Assembly (NCBI RefSeq): GCF_014204795.1
Contig: NZ_JACHMB010000001.1
Location: 6,832,501 to 6,896,500 of the forward strand
Direction: 5' to 3'
Origin: Nonomuraea jabiensis
GTDB lineage: Bacteria > Actinomycetota > Actinomycetes > Streptosporangiales > Streptosporangiaceae
Length of the DNA: 64,000 nt
Numbering within the stretch: the first letter of the stretch is position 1; every line of letters starts with the position of its first letter. The position numbers were made by a program, and so were the translations under genes. Positions 13,788 to 22,753 of the stretch are shown here, piece after piece. Below the pieces are notes generated by a model. The model was not told the origin of the DNA, ran no database searches, and was given only the letters and a program-made list of their open reading frames with translations.

Positions 13788-15803
13788 CTAATGCGTGACC
13801 AGGATCGCGACGCTTCTGGGGCCGATGGACAGCTGTGACTGGTTGGCCAGCGGCGGCTCTGCGCCCGGCTCGAAGGCGTCCATCGGCGGGGCGGCGGCGG
13901 TGTCGGCGAACAGGTGCCAGGCCCGCCCGCGCGGCGCGGGCGGCAGTTCGAGCGTGTGCGACTCCCAGTGGGAGTTGGCGGCGACGTAGACGCAGTCGCT
14001 CCCGCCCCCGTCGAACAGCGCGGCCAGCACCCGCGAGTGCGCCGACCAGTCCGGTGACCAGGCGCTCACGCCGTGCCAGTGGACCGATCCGGGAGAGCCG
14101 CCCCTCAGCACGGGGTGCGCCCGCCGGAAGGCGATGGCGCGCCGCGTGAAGCGGAACAGGTCGGCGTTCTCCTCCCGCAGCCCCCAGTCGAACCACGTGA
14201 GCGGCCCGTCGTGGCAGTAGGCGTTGTTGTTGCCGAGCTGCGTGCGGCCGATTTCGTCGCCGGCCAGCAGCATCGGCACGCCCCGGCTGGCCAGCAGGAG
14301 CAGCAGCGCGTTGCGCTGCTGCCGGGCGCGCAGCGCCAGCACCGCCGGGTCGTCCGTGCCGCCCTCGTGCCCGCAGTTCCAGGAGTTGTTGGCGTCGTCG
14401 CCGTCCCTGTTGCCCTCGCCGTTGGCCTCGTTGTGCTTGTGGTCGTACGAGACCAGGTCCCGCAGCGTGAACCCGTCGTGCGAGGTGATGAAGTTGACCG
14501 TGGCCGCGGCGCCCCGCCGGCTGTACATGTCGGGCGAGCCGACCATGCGGGTGGCCAGCTCCCCGGTGACGCCGAGATCGCCCTTGACGTACCTGCGCAC
14601 CGTGTCGCGGTAGCGGCCGTTCCACTCCGACCAGCGGCTGTAATGGGGGAAGCTGCCCACCTGGTAGAGCCCGGCGGCGTCCCACGCCTCCGCGATCAGC
14701 TTGCGGTCGCGCAGGATCGGGTCGTACGCCAGCGACTCCAGCAGCGGCGGGTTGTGCAGCAGCTCGCCCTCGGCCCCGCGCCCCAGGATCGCCGCCAGGT
14801 CGAACCTGAAGCCGTCGACGTGGCACTCGGCCGCCCAGTAGCGCAGGCAGTCCAGCACGAACCCGCGCACCACCGGATGGTTGCAGTTGAGCGTGTTGCC
14901 CGTGCCGCTGAAGTTGTAGTAGTGCCCGTCCGGGGTGAGCATGTAGTAGGTGGCGTTGTCCAGCCCCTTGAAGCTGATCGTCGGCCCGCGCTCGTCGCCC
15001 TCCGCGGTGTGGTTGAACACCACGTCGAGCAGCACCTCGATGCCCGCCCGATGCAGCTCCTTGACCAGGTGCTTGAACTCGTCGACCTGCATGTGGTCCC
15101 GGCCGGTGGCCGCGTAGGAGGCCTTGGGGGCGAAGAACCCGATGGGGCTGTAGCCCCAGTAGTTGACGCCGGTGAACACGTTGTCGGTCTCGTCGAACTC
15201 GAACACCGGCATCAGCTCGACGCAGTTGACGCCGAGTTCCCGCAGGTACGGGATCTTCTCCACGAGCCCCGCGTACGTGCCGGGCGCCGAGACCCCGGAG
15301 GAGGCGTGCCTGGTGAAACCGCGCACGTGCAGCTCGTAGATCACCAGGTCCTCGTGCGGCAGGCGCGGCGGGCGGTCGTCCTCCCAGTCGAAGTCGTCGA
15401 GCGTCACCCGCGACCTGTGCCGGTAGGGGCCGTGACCGGTCAGCATCCTGGCGTACGGGTCGCTGAGCACGACGTCCGGGTCGAAGCGGTGGCCCTGCCA
15501 CGGCCGGCGGGGGCCGTCCACGCGGTAGCCGTACTCCAGGCGCTCGACGTCGAGGCCGAACACGGTCATCGCGTAGACGCTGCCCACCCGGAACGACTCC
15601 GGGAAGGGCAGCTCGGCCATCGGCTCGGGCTCGCCCTCCCGGTAGAGCACCAGCGTCACCGAGGTGGCGTGGTTGGAGTAGACCGAGAAGTTGACGCCCC
15701 CGGGCACCCGCGTGGCGCCGAACGGCAGCGACCGCCCAGCGCGCACGGGGTATCCGGCGATCCGCTGCGTGGGGTAGGCGTCGATCGGCTCCAGGGCGGT
15801 CAT
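13788..15803 (-). CDS. glgX: Glycogen debranching enzyme, GlgX type
   Basis: The 671-residue protein has an N-terminal CBM48-like domain (about 20-130) and a GH13 catalytic barrel typical of isoamylase/GlgX. The catalytic residues are visible: Asp335 (DGFRFD), Glu372 (AEAWD) and Asp443 (SHDGF). It hydrolyses alpha-1,6 branches in glycogen after phosphorylase trimming. The ATG overlaps the preceding STAS stop by 4 bp, and the second STAS gene follows 16 bp later. A glycogen enzyme placed inside a partner-switching cassette is unusual and suggests that glycogen use is coupled to the same stress signal. Confidence 0.95.
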   Translation of the reverse strand: MTALEPIDAYPTQRIAGYPVRAGRSLPFGATRVPGGVNFSVYSNHATSVTLVLYREGEPEPMAELPFPESFRVGSVYAMTVFGLDVERLEYGYRVDGPRRPWQGHRFDPDVVLSDPYARMLTGHGPYRHRSRVTLDDFDWEDDRPPRLPHEDLVIYELHVRGFTRHASSGVSAPGTYAGLVEKIPYLRELGVNCVELMPVFEFDETDNVFTGVNYWGYSPIGFFAPKASYAATGRDHMQVDEFKHLVKELHRAGIEVLLDVVFNHTAEGDERGPTISFKGLDNATYYMLTPDGHYYNFSGTGNTLNCNHPVVRGFVLDCLRYWAAECHVDGFRFDLAAILGRGAEGELLHNPPLLESLAYDPILRDRKLIAEAWDAAGLYQVGSFPHYSRWSEWNGRYRDTVRRYVKGDLGVTGELATRMVGSPDMYSRRGAAATVNFITSHDGFTLRDLVSYDHKHNEANGEGNRDGDDANNSWNCGHEGGTDDPAVLALRARQQRNALLLLLASRGVPMLLAGDEIGRTQLGNNNAYCHDGPLTWFDWGLREENADLFRFTRRAIAFRRAHPVLRGGSPGSVHWHGVSAWSPDWSAHSRVLAALFDGGGSDCVYVAANSHWESHTLELPPAPRGRAWHLFADTAAAPPMDAFEPGAEPPLANQSQLSIGPRSVAILVTH

Positions 15804-16141
15804 ACGGTCAACGCCTCCACGCCCTGCTCCACCGACTCGACCACGGTGAAGAACCCGAGGAAGCCGGTCGCCTCCATGATCGCGCGCACCTCGGGGGACA
15901 GGCCCGTCAGCGCGAGGCGTACCGTGCCGTGCCGGGCCTGCCGGTAGGTCAGCAGCAGCACCCGCAGGCCCGCGCTCGACATGTACAGGGTCCGGGACAG
16001 GTCCAGCACCACCAGGCCCTCCTCGGGGAGGAGCGCCTGCAGGTCCTGCTGGACCTGGGGCGCGGTCTCGCTGTCCAACCGGCCGTCCAGGCTGATGACG
16101 GTCACCCCGCCGCGCGGCTCTTTCCGCACTCGCATGGCCAT
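15800..16141 (-). CDS. STAS-domain anti-sigma factor antagonist
   Basis: This 113-residue STAS protein has the loop YMSSAG with Ser55/Ser56. GGAGGAGTGAC precedes ATG 16141. The gene begins one base after the DJ-1/AGE fusion gene stops and overlaps glgX by 4 bp. With the second STAS gene, the operon has two possible substrates for one RsbW-type kinase and one RsbU-type phosphatase. Confidence 0.9.
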   Translation of the reverse strand: MAMRVRKEPRGGVTVISLDGRLDSETAPQVQQDLQALLPEEGLVVLDLSRTLYMSSAGLRVLLLTYRQARHGTVRLALTGLSPEVRAIMEATGFLGFFTVVESVEQGVEALTV

Positions 16142-16142
16142 G

Positions 16143-18539
16143 TCACTCCTCCACGGGCGCCAGGTGGGCGCGCACCGTCACCGGCCCGGCCGAGTCGGGC
16201 AGCTTCACCGTCATCGCCGCGGCGTCGAAGAGCTGGTACGGCGAGCCGTCCACCTCCACCCACTCCAGCCGCACCCGGCCGGGCGGCAGCGCGTCGGGCG
16301 CGACCCGCAGGACGCGGTCGGTGAACCCGTCGGGCCGCGGCCGGAACCACAGCGTCAACGGCTCCTTGTCGATCAGCAGCCGCTGGTAGACGGTCGCCAG
16401 GAAGCACAGCTCGGCCGCGTGGCACATGCTCATCGAGTGGCTGCCCTTGAACCGCTCGTTGCCGAGCAGGTACGGGTGGCCGTCGGCGAGGACGTTGAAG
16501 TAGATCCCGCCCTCGTCGTGGTCGAGGAAGAAGGCGCTGTAGAAGGCGGCCGACTCCCGCGCCCTGCGCACGAACTCCTCCTCGCCCACCAGCCCCGCCA
16601 GGATCTGGTAGGCGAGGATCGCCTGCTCCTGCTGCCACCAGGCCTTCCTGTCGTGCCAGACGAACCGGTGGACGTGCTGGCCGGGGGCGAGCCTGCGTTC
16701 GACCACGTCGTACCAGCCGCCGCGCTGCGGGTCGCTGCCGAAGCCCGGCATCTTCTCGCCGATCTCGGTCGCCAGCGCCCGGTAGCCGTCCTTGGGCCGG
16801 ATCGACATCATCCGCATGAGGTTCCAGGCGATCTTGAGGTTGTGCCCGACGACTGCCCTGTCCTGCTGCCAGTGCCAGGTGGTGTCCGGCGTCCAGTCGG
16901 CGTGGAAGCGCTCCTGCACGTACGGGCTGTCCTTCCTGGGCATGTGCTTGGCGATGAGGTCGAACGTCTCCTCCAGCATGTCGGCGTGCCGCTCGTCGCC
17001 GGTGGCCAGGAACAGGTTGATGAGGTAGGCGGGGGCGTGGTCGCCGACGGAGTTCCAGTTCTTCCGCGACCGGTTCGGGCCCAGCGACTCGTGGTGCGGG
17101 CTGAGCAGGATCGGGTCGATGTGCGAGTAGTAGCCGCCCCGCTCCGGGTCGTGGAAGAACTTGCGGAACAGCCGCAGCGTGCCGTCGATGTCGGCGGCGA
17201 TGCGCGGGTCCCCGGTGAGCCGGTAGAGCTGGGTGGGGCCGGCCAGGGCGTAGATCTGCTCGTACATCGGGATCGCGTCGTAGTCGTCGCCGAACTCGGA
17301 GGTGAACAGCTTGCGCTCGACCCCGTCGCGCACGTCGATGCCGTGGTACCAGTACACGACGTCCTCGTCGCGGTCCACGAAGCGCATGTGCTCGCGCAGG
17401 TAGGCGGCGCCCTGCTCGGCCACCTCCAGGAAGTCCTCCTCGCCCGTGAGCATGTAGGCCGAGGACATCCCGTAGACCATCCGGGAGATCGTGTCGGTCT
17501 CCTGCACGTCCTGGCCGGCCTTCTCGCCGCCCAGCCGCAGCATGGTCCGGTAGACGGAGTAGTCGATCGGGCCGTCGGCCCCGAACTGCGCCTTGCGGTA
17601 GAACCTGCCCAGCTCGCGGATCTGCTTGACCCACCAGTCGGGCTGCTCGAAGGCGTACTGGCCCGGCTGCCTGCCCAGGAAGATCAGGGTCTTGGCCTCG
17701 ATCGTGTAGGCGCCGTTCTCGTGGTAGAAGATCCCCTTGACGAACACGTAGGTGCCCGGCGTGAGCAGCTGCTCCAGGTGCGCCGACGCGTCCAGGTACG
17801 GCTCCGAGAGGTTGCGCACGAACTCGGCGGAGGTGGTGCCGGTCAGGCGCACCCGCACCGGCCGCCCGTCGTTGGTGCGCAGGCTGATCTCGCCGTGCTC
17901 GAAGCCGGTGACGTAGCCGGCCACCAGGTCGGAGAAGGTGAAGTCGGGCCGGTAGACCGTCTCGGAGCTCCGGTCGGCGGCCACCAGGTCGATGATCATG
18001 CGGGCGAAGGCGGCGCAGTGCTCGGCCGTCCGGCCGGTCACCAGGTCGCGGTCCACCACGACGTCCTGGTCGGTGTAGACGGCGCCCATGTTGCGCACGT
18101 CGCCGACCAGGTTGTTGTGGCACGTCACGCGGCGGCCCTTGACCGCCTCGGCGATGGGCGCCGCCAGCCAGAGGCCGTGGCAGATGACGCCCTTGACGAT
18201 CCGGTGGTCGTCGAAGGCCGCCTTCAGCAGCCGTACGGCGGGGGCGAGCTCGTGGACGTCCTCGGTGTAGCGCAGCCGGTCCGACACCATGCCGGACGGC
18301 ACGATCAGCACGTCGATCCGGCTCAGGTCGGCCTTTTCCAGGTCGCCGCTCACCGTGAACGGCTCCTTGAACTCGTGGCCGTGGAAGGTCAGCGAGTCCT
18401 GTCCCCACAACCGCGTGAGGAACTCGACCCGCGCCCCCTCCTCGGTGAAACGCCGCTGGTAGTAGTGGAGCTCCTGCTCGACGAAGTCGCTCTCCATGAG
18501 GATCGCGACGGTGCGCCCGGCCAATCGCTTCTCACGCAC
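16143..18539 (-). CDS. DJ-1/PfpI domain fused to AGE-type epimerase barrel
   Basis: The 798-residue protein has a DJ-1/PfpI class I glutamine-amidotransferase-like domain (about 8-190). It has a nucleophile elbow VICHGLW (Cys120-His121) and an early acidic residue (LMESD, Glu16), as in DJ-1 hydrolases and deglycases. A beta-rich linker (about 195-300) follows, possibly an OB-like fold. The rest (about 330-740) is an alpha/alpha barrel resembling N-acylglucosamine 2-epimerase and related sugar isomerases. GTG 18539 is preceded by GAGAGG. The substrate is unknown. A stand-alone DJ-1 gene and a ThDP enzyme precede it; a STAS gene and glgX follow. Confidence 0.8.
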   Translation of the reverse strand: MREKRLAGRTVAILMESDFVEQELHYYQRRFTEEGARVEFLTRLWGQDSLTFHGHEFKEPFTVSGDLEKADLSRIDVLIVPSGMVSDRLRYTEDVHELAPAVRLLKAAFDDHRIVKGVICHGLWLAAPIAEAVKGRRVTCHNNLVGDVRNMGAVYTDQDVVVDRDLVTGRTAEHCAAFARMIIDLVAADRSSETVYRPDFTFSDLVAGYVTGFEHGEISLRTNDGRPVRVRLTGTTSAEFVRNLSEPYLDASAHLEQLLTPGTYVFVKGIFYHENGAYTIEAKTLIFLGRQPGQYAFEQPDWWVKQIRELGRFYRKAQFGADGPIDYSVYRTMLRLGGEKAGQDVQETDTISRMVYGMSSAYMLTGEEDFLEVAEQGAAYLREHMRFVDRDEDVVYWYHGIDVRDGVERKLFTSEFGDDYDAIPMYEQIYALAGPTQLYRLTGDPRIAADIDGTLRLFRKFFHDPERGGYYSHIDPILLSPHHESLGPNRSRKNWNSVGDHAPAYLINLFLATGDERHADMLEETFDLIAKHMPRKDSPYVQERFHADWTPDTTWHWQQDRAVVGHNLKIAWNLMRMMSIRPKDGYRALATEIGEKMPGFGSDPQRGGWYDVVERRLAPGQHVHRFVWHDRKAWWQQEQAILAYQILAGLVGEEEFVRRARESAAFYSAFFLDHDEGGIYFNVLADGHPYLLGNERFKGSHSMSMCHAAELCFLATVYQRLLIDKEPLTLWFRPRPDGFTDRVLRVAPDALPPGRVRLEWVEVDGSPYQLFDAAAMTVKLPDSAGPVTVRAHLAPVEE

Positions 18540-18549
18540 GGTGTACCTC

Positions 18550-20139
18550 TCAGGTGGTAATCAGATCGACGAGGAACGGCCCCGGCGCCGCCAGCATCCG
18601 CTGGACCGCCGCCTCCACCTGGGCGGGCTTGCTCACCTTGACGCCGGGGACACCCAGGCTCGCGGCCAGCTTCACGAAGTCGATCTGGGGGTGGGACAGG
18701 TCGAAGCCCTGGGGGTGGGGGTGCGCGGCGATGCCGCGCTCGCGCCAGTACTGCTCGAGGTTGTCGTCGAGCAGCTGGTAACGGCGGTTGTCGCAGATCA
18801 CGAAGCGGGCGGCCACGCCGTACCTGACGGCGGTCCACAGGGCCTGGATGGTGTACATGCTGCCGCCGTCGCCGGTGAAGGCCACCACCTCGGCCTCGGG
18901 GCGGGCCAGCTTGATCCCGATCGCGCCGGGGATGCCGACGCCGAGCGAGCCGCCCCTGGTCTGGAAGTAGGTGCCGGGCCGGCGTGGCGGGAGCCGCCTG
19001 AGCAGCGCGGGGGAGGAGGTCAGCGCCTCGTCGAAGACCACCAGCCGGTCGCCGGCCCGGGCGGCCAGCTCGCCGGCGAACACGTCCATCATGCTCTCGC
19101 CGTACATCTCGGCCGGCTCGCGGGCGGGCGCGGGGCGGGCGGGGCCGAGCAGGCGGGCCAGCGCCGCGAGCGTCGGCTTGGGATCGGCGACGAGCGCGAC
19201 GTCGGCCGGCAGGTTCTTGGCGATCTCGTAGTCGTCCAGATCGATGTGGACGATCTTCGTCCCCTCGGGGAAGGGGCTGGTCAGCAGCGGGAACACCTCG
19301 GGGAAGAGGTACGTCCCGACGACGAGCACGGTGTCGGCCCCGGCCAGCGCGGCGGCGCTGTGCTCGCCGAACATGTGCCCGAGGTCGCCCCGGTGCAGCG
19401 GGTGGGTGGTGTCGATGGTCACCTCCGAGGAGTTCACCGTCCACACCGGGGCGCCGAGCGCCTCGGCCGCCCTGGCCAGCTCCTCCTGCGCGCCGGACAC
19501 CGAGACCCCGTCCCCGGCCAGCACCACGGGCCGCCGGGCGGCGCGCAGGACCGCCGCGGCCCGCTCCAGCTCCTCCGGCACGGGCACCGTCGCCCGGCTG
19601 GGGACCGTGCTGGCCACGGCGGGCTCGTCGGTGTCCTCGTCGAGCACGTCCATCGGCAGCGCCACGAAGACGGGCCCGCGCGGCGGCGTCATCGCGATCT
19701 TGACCGCGCGCCGCAGCACCCTCAGCACCGAGCCCGGGTGGGTCACCCTGGTCGCGTACTTGGTCACCGGCCGGGCCATCGACACCAGGTCCACCGCCAT
19801 CTGGCCGTCCAGCGCCTCGTAGCGCACCCCTGCCTCGCCGGCGATCACCACCAGCGGCGAGTGGCCGCGCTTGGCCTGGTAGAGCAGGCCGACGCCGTTG
19901 CCGAGGCCGACGCCGCTGTGCAGCTGGACCAGCGCGGGCCCGCCGGTGGCGCGGGCGTAGCCGTCGGCGATGCCGAGCACCGCCGACTCCTGCAGCGCCA
20001 GCACGTACCGGAAGCCCGGCGTCTCCTCCAGCACGTCCAGGAATCCCTGCTCCACGGTTCCGGGGTTGCCGAACATCACCGAGATGCCGTCGGCCGCGAA
20101 CTGCTCGAAGATCGCCTCTTTGGCGGGACGGGTCGCCAT
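18550..20139 (-). CDS. ThDP-dependent enzyme, benzoylformate decarboxylase-like
   Basis: This 529-residue protein has the three-domain build of ThDP decarboxylases and acetolactate synthase. It resembles benzoylformate decarboxylase most: GNPGT replaces the GNPGS loop, the activating glutamate is in ALQESAVLGIADG, and an active-site-type histidine is in QLHSG. The cofactor motif TGDGGSMYTIQALW ends with CDNRRY. The substrate is probably a 2-keto acid but cannot be named. ATG 20139 lies 2 bp after the DJ-1 gene stop. Pairing with two DJ-1 domains suggests chemistry on reactive carbonyls, by inference. Confidence 0.85.
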   Translation of the reverse strand: MATRPAKEAIFEQFAADGISVMFGNPGTVEQGFLDVLEETPGFRYVLALQESAVLGIADGYARATGGPALVQLHSGVGLGNGVGLLYQAKRGHSPLVVIAGEAGVRYEALDGQMAVDLVSMARPVTKYATRVTHPGSVLRVLRRAVKIAMTPPRGPVFVALPMDVLDEDTDEPAVASTVPSRATVPVPEELERAAAVLRAARRPVVLAGDGVSVSGAQEELARAAEALGAPVWTVNSSEVTIDTTHPLHRGDLGHMFGEHSAAALAGADTVLVVGTYLFPEVFPLLTSPFPEGTKIVHIDLDDYEIAKNLPADVALVADPKPTLAALARLLGPARPAPAREPAEMYGESMMDVFAGELAARAGDRLVVFDEALTSSPALLRRLPPRRPGTYFQTRGGSLGVGIPGAIGIKLARPEAEVVAFTGDGGSMYTIQALWTAVRYGVAARFVICDNRRYQLLDDNLEQYWRERGIAAHPHPQGFDLSHPQIDFVKLAASLGVPGVKVSKPAQVEAAVQRMLAAPGPFLVDLITT

Positions 20140-20141
20140 GG

Positions 20142-20966
20142 TCACCAGCCGTAGCGGCGCAGGCCGGACTCGAGCACCTCGACCAGCTTCTCGCCGGACA
20201 GGTACGAGTCGGGGGTCGAGCGGCCCGTCACGAACGGGTAATCCACGATCACCGACGTCTCCTTGCCCACGTTGCCGTGGTAGCGGCCGCCGGGCGCGGT
20301 GGCGTCGCGCAGGATGTACTCCAGCGGGTACGGCGGCGGCCCCATGTTGAAGTCGACCCCCAGGAAGCCCGTGCCGTCCTTGTAGTCGTACTCCTTGCAG
20401 TGGCCCGTCACGTGCTTGCCGCGCAGGATGCTCGCCCGGTCCTCCCAGTCGCGGGCGAAGGCCAGGCAGGCGACGCCGTAGCACTCGGCGAGCACCGGCT
20501 TGTCCGCCCGGACGAAGGCGAGGATCAGGTCGTGCACCCGGCCGTTGTTGGCCAGGTCCACGATCGGGCCGCTGCCGCCCACGAGGACCAGGGCGTCGTA
20601 CTCCGCGACGTCCCGGTCCAGCCGGGCGAGCTCCCGGTAATAGCCCTCGACCTTGCGGAGGTATCCGTCCTCGCTGTTGTAGGGGCGTTCGGGGATCCAC
20701 TCGGCGAGGCTGACCGGGGAGTCCAGCCGGTCCGACTCGTCGAGCTGCCTGGCGGCCACGGCCACCTCCGGCGTGGTCACGGAGCGGCCCAGCGGCGGAT
20801 CCACGTACCCGGGGTCGAGACTGGGCGGCAGTGCCCGCGCCCGCTTGCCGGTGGGGGTGGCGAACACGCTCCGGTAGCCCTGCCGGTCGAAGGCGGCCAG
20901 CGGGCCGACGAGTTCCTCTCCCCAATATCCGTACTCGGAGAGAACAATAAGAATGGTGCGCGTCAT
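20142..20966 (-). CDS. DJ-1/PfpI family protein
   Basis: The 274-residue protein has a DJ-1/PfpI (GATase1-like) fold. The likely nucleophile elbow is AECYGV, with Val-Gly-Gly-Ser-Gly (LVGGSGP) upstream, and the N-terminal strand reads ILIVLSEYGYWGEE. It is the first gene of the eight-gene operon. ATG 20966 is chosen over an in-frame TTG at 21002, although its ribosome site is weak. Family members include glyoxalases, proteases and chaperones, so the reaction is uncertain. Confidence 0.8.
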   Translation of the reverse strand: MTRTILIVLSEYGYWGEELVGPLAAFDRQGYRSVFATPTGKRARALPPSLDPGYVDPPLGRSVTTPEVAVAARQLDESDRLDSPVSLAEWIPERPYNSEDGYLRKVEGYYRELARLDRDVAEYDALVLVGGSGPIVDLANNGRVHDLILAFVRADKPVLAECYGVACLAFARDWEDRASILRGKHVTGHCKEYDYKDGTGFLGVDFNMGPPPYPLEYILRDATAPGGRYHGNVGKETSVIVDYPFVTGRSTPDSYLSGEKLVEVLESGLRRYGW

Positions 20967-21118
20967 GCGTGGATTCAAACAACGAGTGGTTTTCCGGGAC
21001 AAGTCCGGCCCGCCTATTCCGTCAAGTCCGTGAAAGTCGCCGGCACTTCGTCAGGTGCCGGGGGCGGCCGCGCGGAAAATGGCGGAACAATGGCCGTAGC
21101 CGATTCTGGAGGCTCGTG
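20967..21118. promoter_or_regulatory. Divergent promoter region, stress operon / receiver-flavoprotein
   Basis: These 152 bp must hold promoters for both the leftward eight-gene operon and the rightward fusion gene. An inverted repeat CCGGCAC (21040-21046) and GTGCCGG (21055-21061) with an 8-base loop is visible. I did not find a convincing sigma-B-type GTTT...GGGTAC promoter. Confidence 0.5.
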
Positions 21119-22747
21119 ATGCCCGAGCAGCGCCGGCCGGTCCTGCTGGCCGTGGACGACGACGATCACGTGCTCCGCGCGGTGCGGCGCGACCTGTCCC
21201 GCGCCTACCAGGAGCGCTACCGGGTGGTGGCGTCGAGGTCGCCGGCGGAGGCCATGCGGATCCTCGACCGGCTGCGCGAGCGCCGCGAGGAGGCCGCGCT
21301 GATCCTGTCCGACCAGCGCATGCCCGAGATGACCGGGATCGAGTTCCTGGTGGAGGCCGGCCGGCGCTTCCCCGGCGCCCGCCGCGTCCTGCTGACGGCC
21401 TACGCCGACACCAGCGTCGCCATCTCGGCGATCAACGAGGTGCGGCTGGACCACTATCTCGTCAAGCCGTGGGAGCCGCCGGAGGAGCGGCTCTACCCCG
21501 TGCTCGACGACCTGCTGTCGGACTGGGAGTCCGCCCACGAGCCCCCCTACCAGGGCATCCGCCTGGTCGGTCACCGGTTCGCGCCCGCCACCCACCGGCT
21601 GCGCGACCTGCTCACCCGCTACCGCCTGCCGTTCAGGTTCGAGGAGGCCGAGCCGGGCGACCCGGCGGTGCCCGAGGTCGTGCTGCCCGACGGGCGCCGG
21701 CTGGCCCGGCCCGGGCACGGCGAGGTGGTGGCGGCCCTGGGCCTGGCGACGGAGCTCAGCCACCCGCACTACGACGTGGCGATCGTCGGAGGCGGCCCGA
21801 CCGGGCTGGCCGCGTCGGTCTACGCCTCGTCCGAGGGGATGGCGACGCTGCTCATCGAGGCGTACGTCCCGGGCGGCCAGGCCGGCACCTCCAGCCGGAT
21901 CGAGAACTACCTCGGCTTCCCGTCCGGCATCTCCGGCGTCGATCTGACCAACCGCGCCATGGCGCAGGCCCGCAGGTTCGGCGTGGACGTGCTGGCCCCG
22001 GTCGAGGCCAGGCGGCTGAGCCGGGCCGGCCGGGCCTGCGTGCTGAACCTGTCCGACGGCAAGGAGATCACCGCCGCCACCGTGCTGCTGTCGCCGGGCC
22101 TGTCGTACCGCGGTCTCGACGCCGAGGACGCGGCCCGCTTCGAGGGGGCCGGCATCTACTACGGCGCGGCCCTGTCGGAGACCGAGTCATGCGTGGGGCG
22201 GCACGTGTGGATCGTGGGCGGCGCCAACTCGGCCGGCCAGGCGGCGCTGCACTTCTCCCGGCACGCCTGCCACGTCACCATGGTGGTGCGCGCGGACAGC
22301 CTGGCCAGCGGCATGTCCGCGTACCTGGTGGACGAGATCGCCGCGACCGGCAACATCACGGTCATGACGAACACCCTCGTGGTCGCCACCGGCGGCGCGG
22401 ACCGGCTGGAGCACATCACGCTGCGCGACAACCGCAGCGGCGAGCTGACCACGCGGGAGGCCGAGCACGTCTTCGTGTTCATCGGCGCCCGGCCGCGCAC
22501 CGAGTGGCTGGACGACCTCGTGCGCAGGGACGCCCACGGCTTCCTGCTGACCGGCCCCGACCTCGGCCCGGTGGCCGGGCTGGCGAGCTGGGACCTGCCG
22601 CGGCCGCCGCTGCTGCTGGAGACGAGCGTGCCGGGCGTGTTCGCGGCCGGCGACGTGCGCGCCAACTCCGTCAAGCGGCTGGCCTCGGGCGTCGGCGAGG
22701 GCGCCATGGCGGTGTCGATGATCCACCGCTACCACTCGGAGAGCTGA
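21119..22747 (+). CDS. Response-regulator receiver fused to thioredoxin-reductase-like flavoprotein
   Basis: The 542-residue protein starts with an intact receiver domain (acidic pocket VDDDD, acceptor Asp65 in LSDQRMPE, Lys116 in LVKPW). A short thioredoxin-like stretch (about 145-210) follows, then an FAD/NAD(P)H oxidoreductase of the thioredoxin-reductase type (IVGGGPTGLA near 222; IVGGANSAGQ; AAGDVR near the end). The redox-active CxxC of thioredoxin reductase is absent: only a lone cysteine (ETESC) is near the expected place, so electrons may go elsewhere. ATG 21119 follows CTGGAGG. It ends 6 bp from a convergent histidine kinase gene, a likely partner. Confidence 0.9.
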   Translation: MPEQRRPVLLAVDDDDHVLRAVRRDLSRAYQERYRVVASRSPAEAMRILDRLRERREEAALILSDQRMPEMTGIEFLVEAGRRFPGARRVLLTAYADTSVAISAINEVRLDHYLVKPWEPPEERLYPVLDDLLSDWESAHEPPYQGIRLVGHRFAPATHRLRDLLTRYRLPFRFEEAEPGDPAVPEVVLPDGRRLARPGHGEVVAALGLATELSHPHYDVAIVGGGPTGLAASVYASSEGMATLLIEAYVPGGQAGTSSRIENYLGFPSGISGVDLTNRAMAQARRFGVDVLAPVEARRLSRAGRACVLNLSDGKEITAATVLLSPGLSYRGLDAEDAARFEGAGIYYGAALSETESCVGRHVWIVGGANSAGQAALHFSRHACHVTMVVRADSLASGMSAYLVDEIAATGNITVMTNTLVVATGGADRLEHITLRDNRSGELTTREAEHVFVFIGARPRTEWLDDLVRRDAHGFLLTGPDLGPVAGLASWDLPRPPLLLETSVPGVFAAGDVRANSVKRLASGVGEGAMAVSMIHRYHSES

Positions 22748-22753
22748 CCCCTC

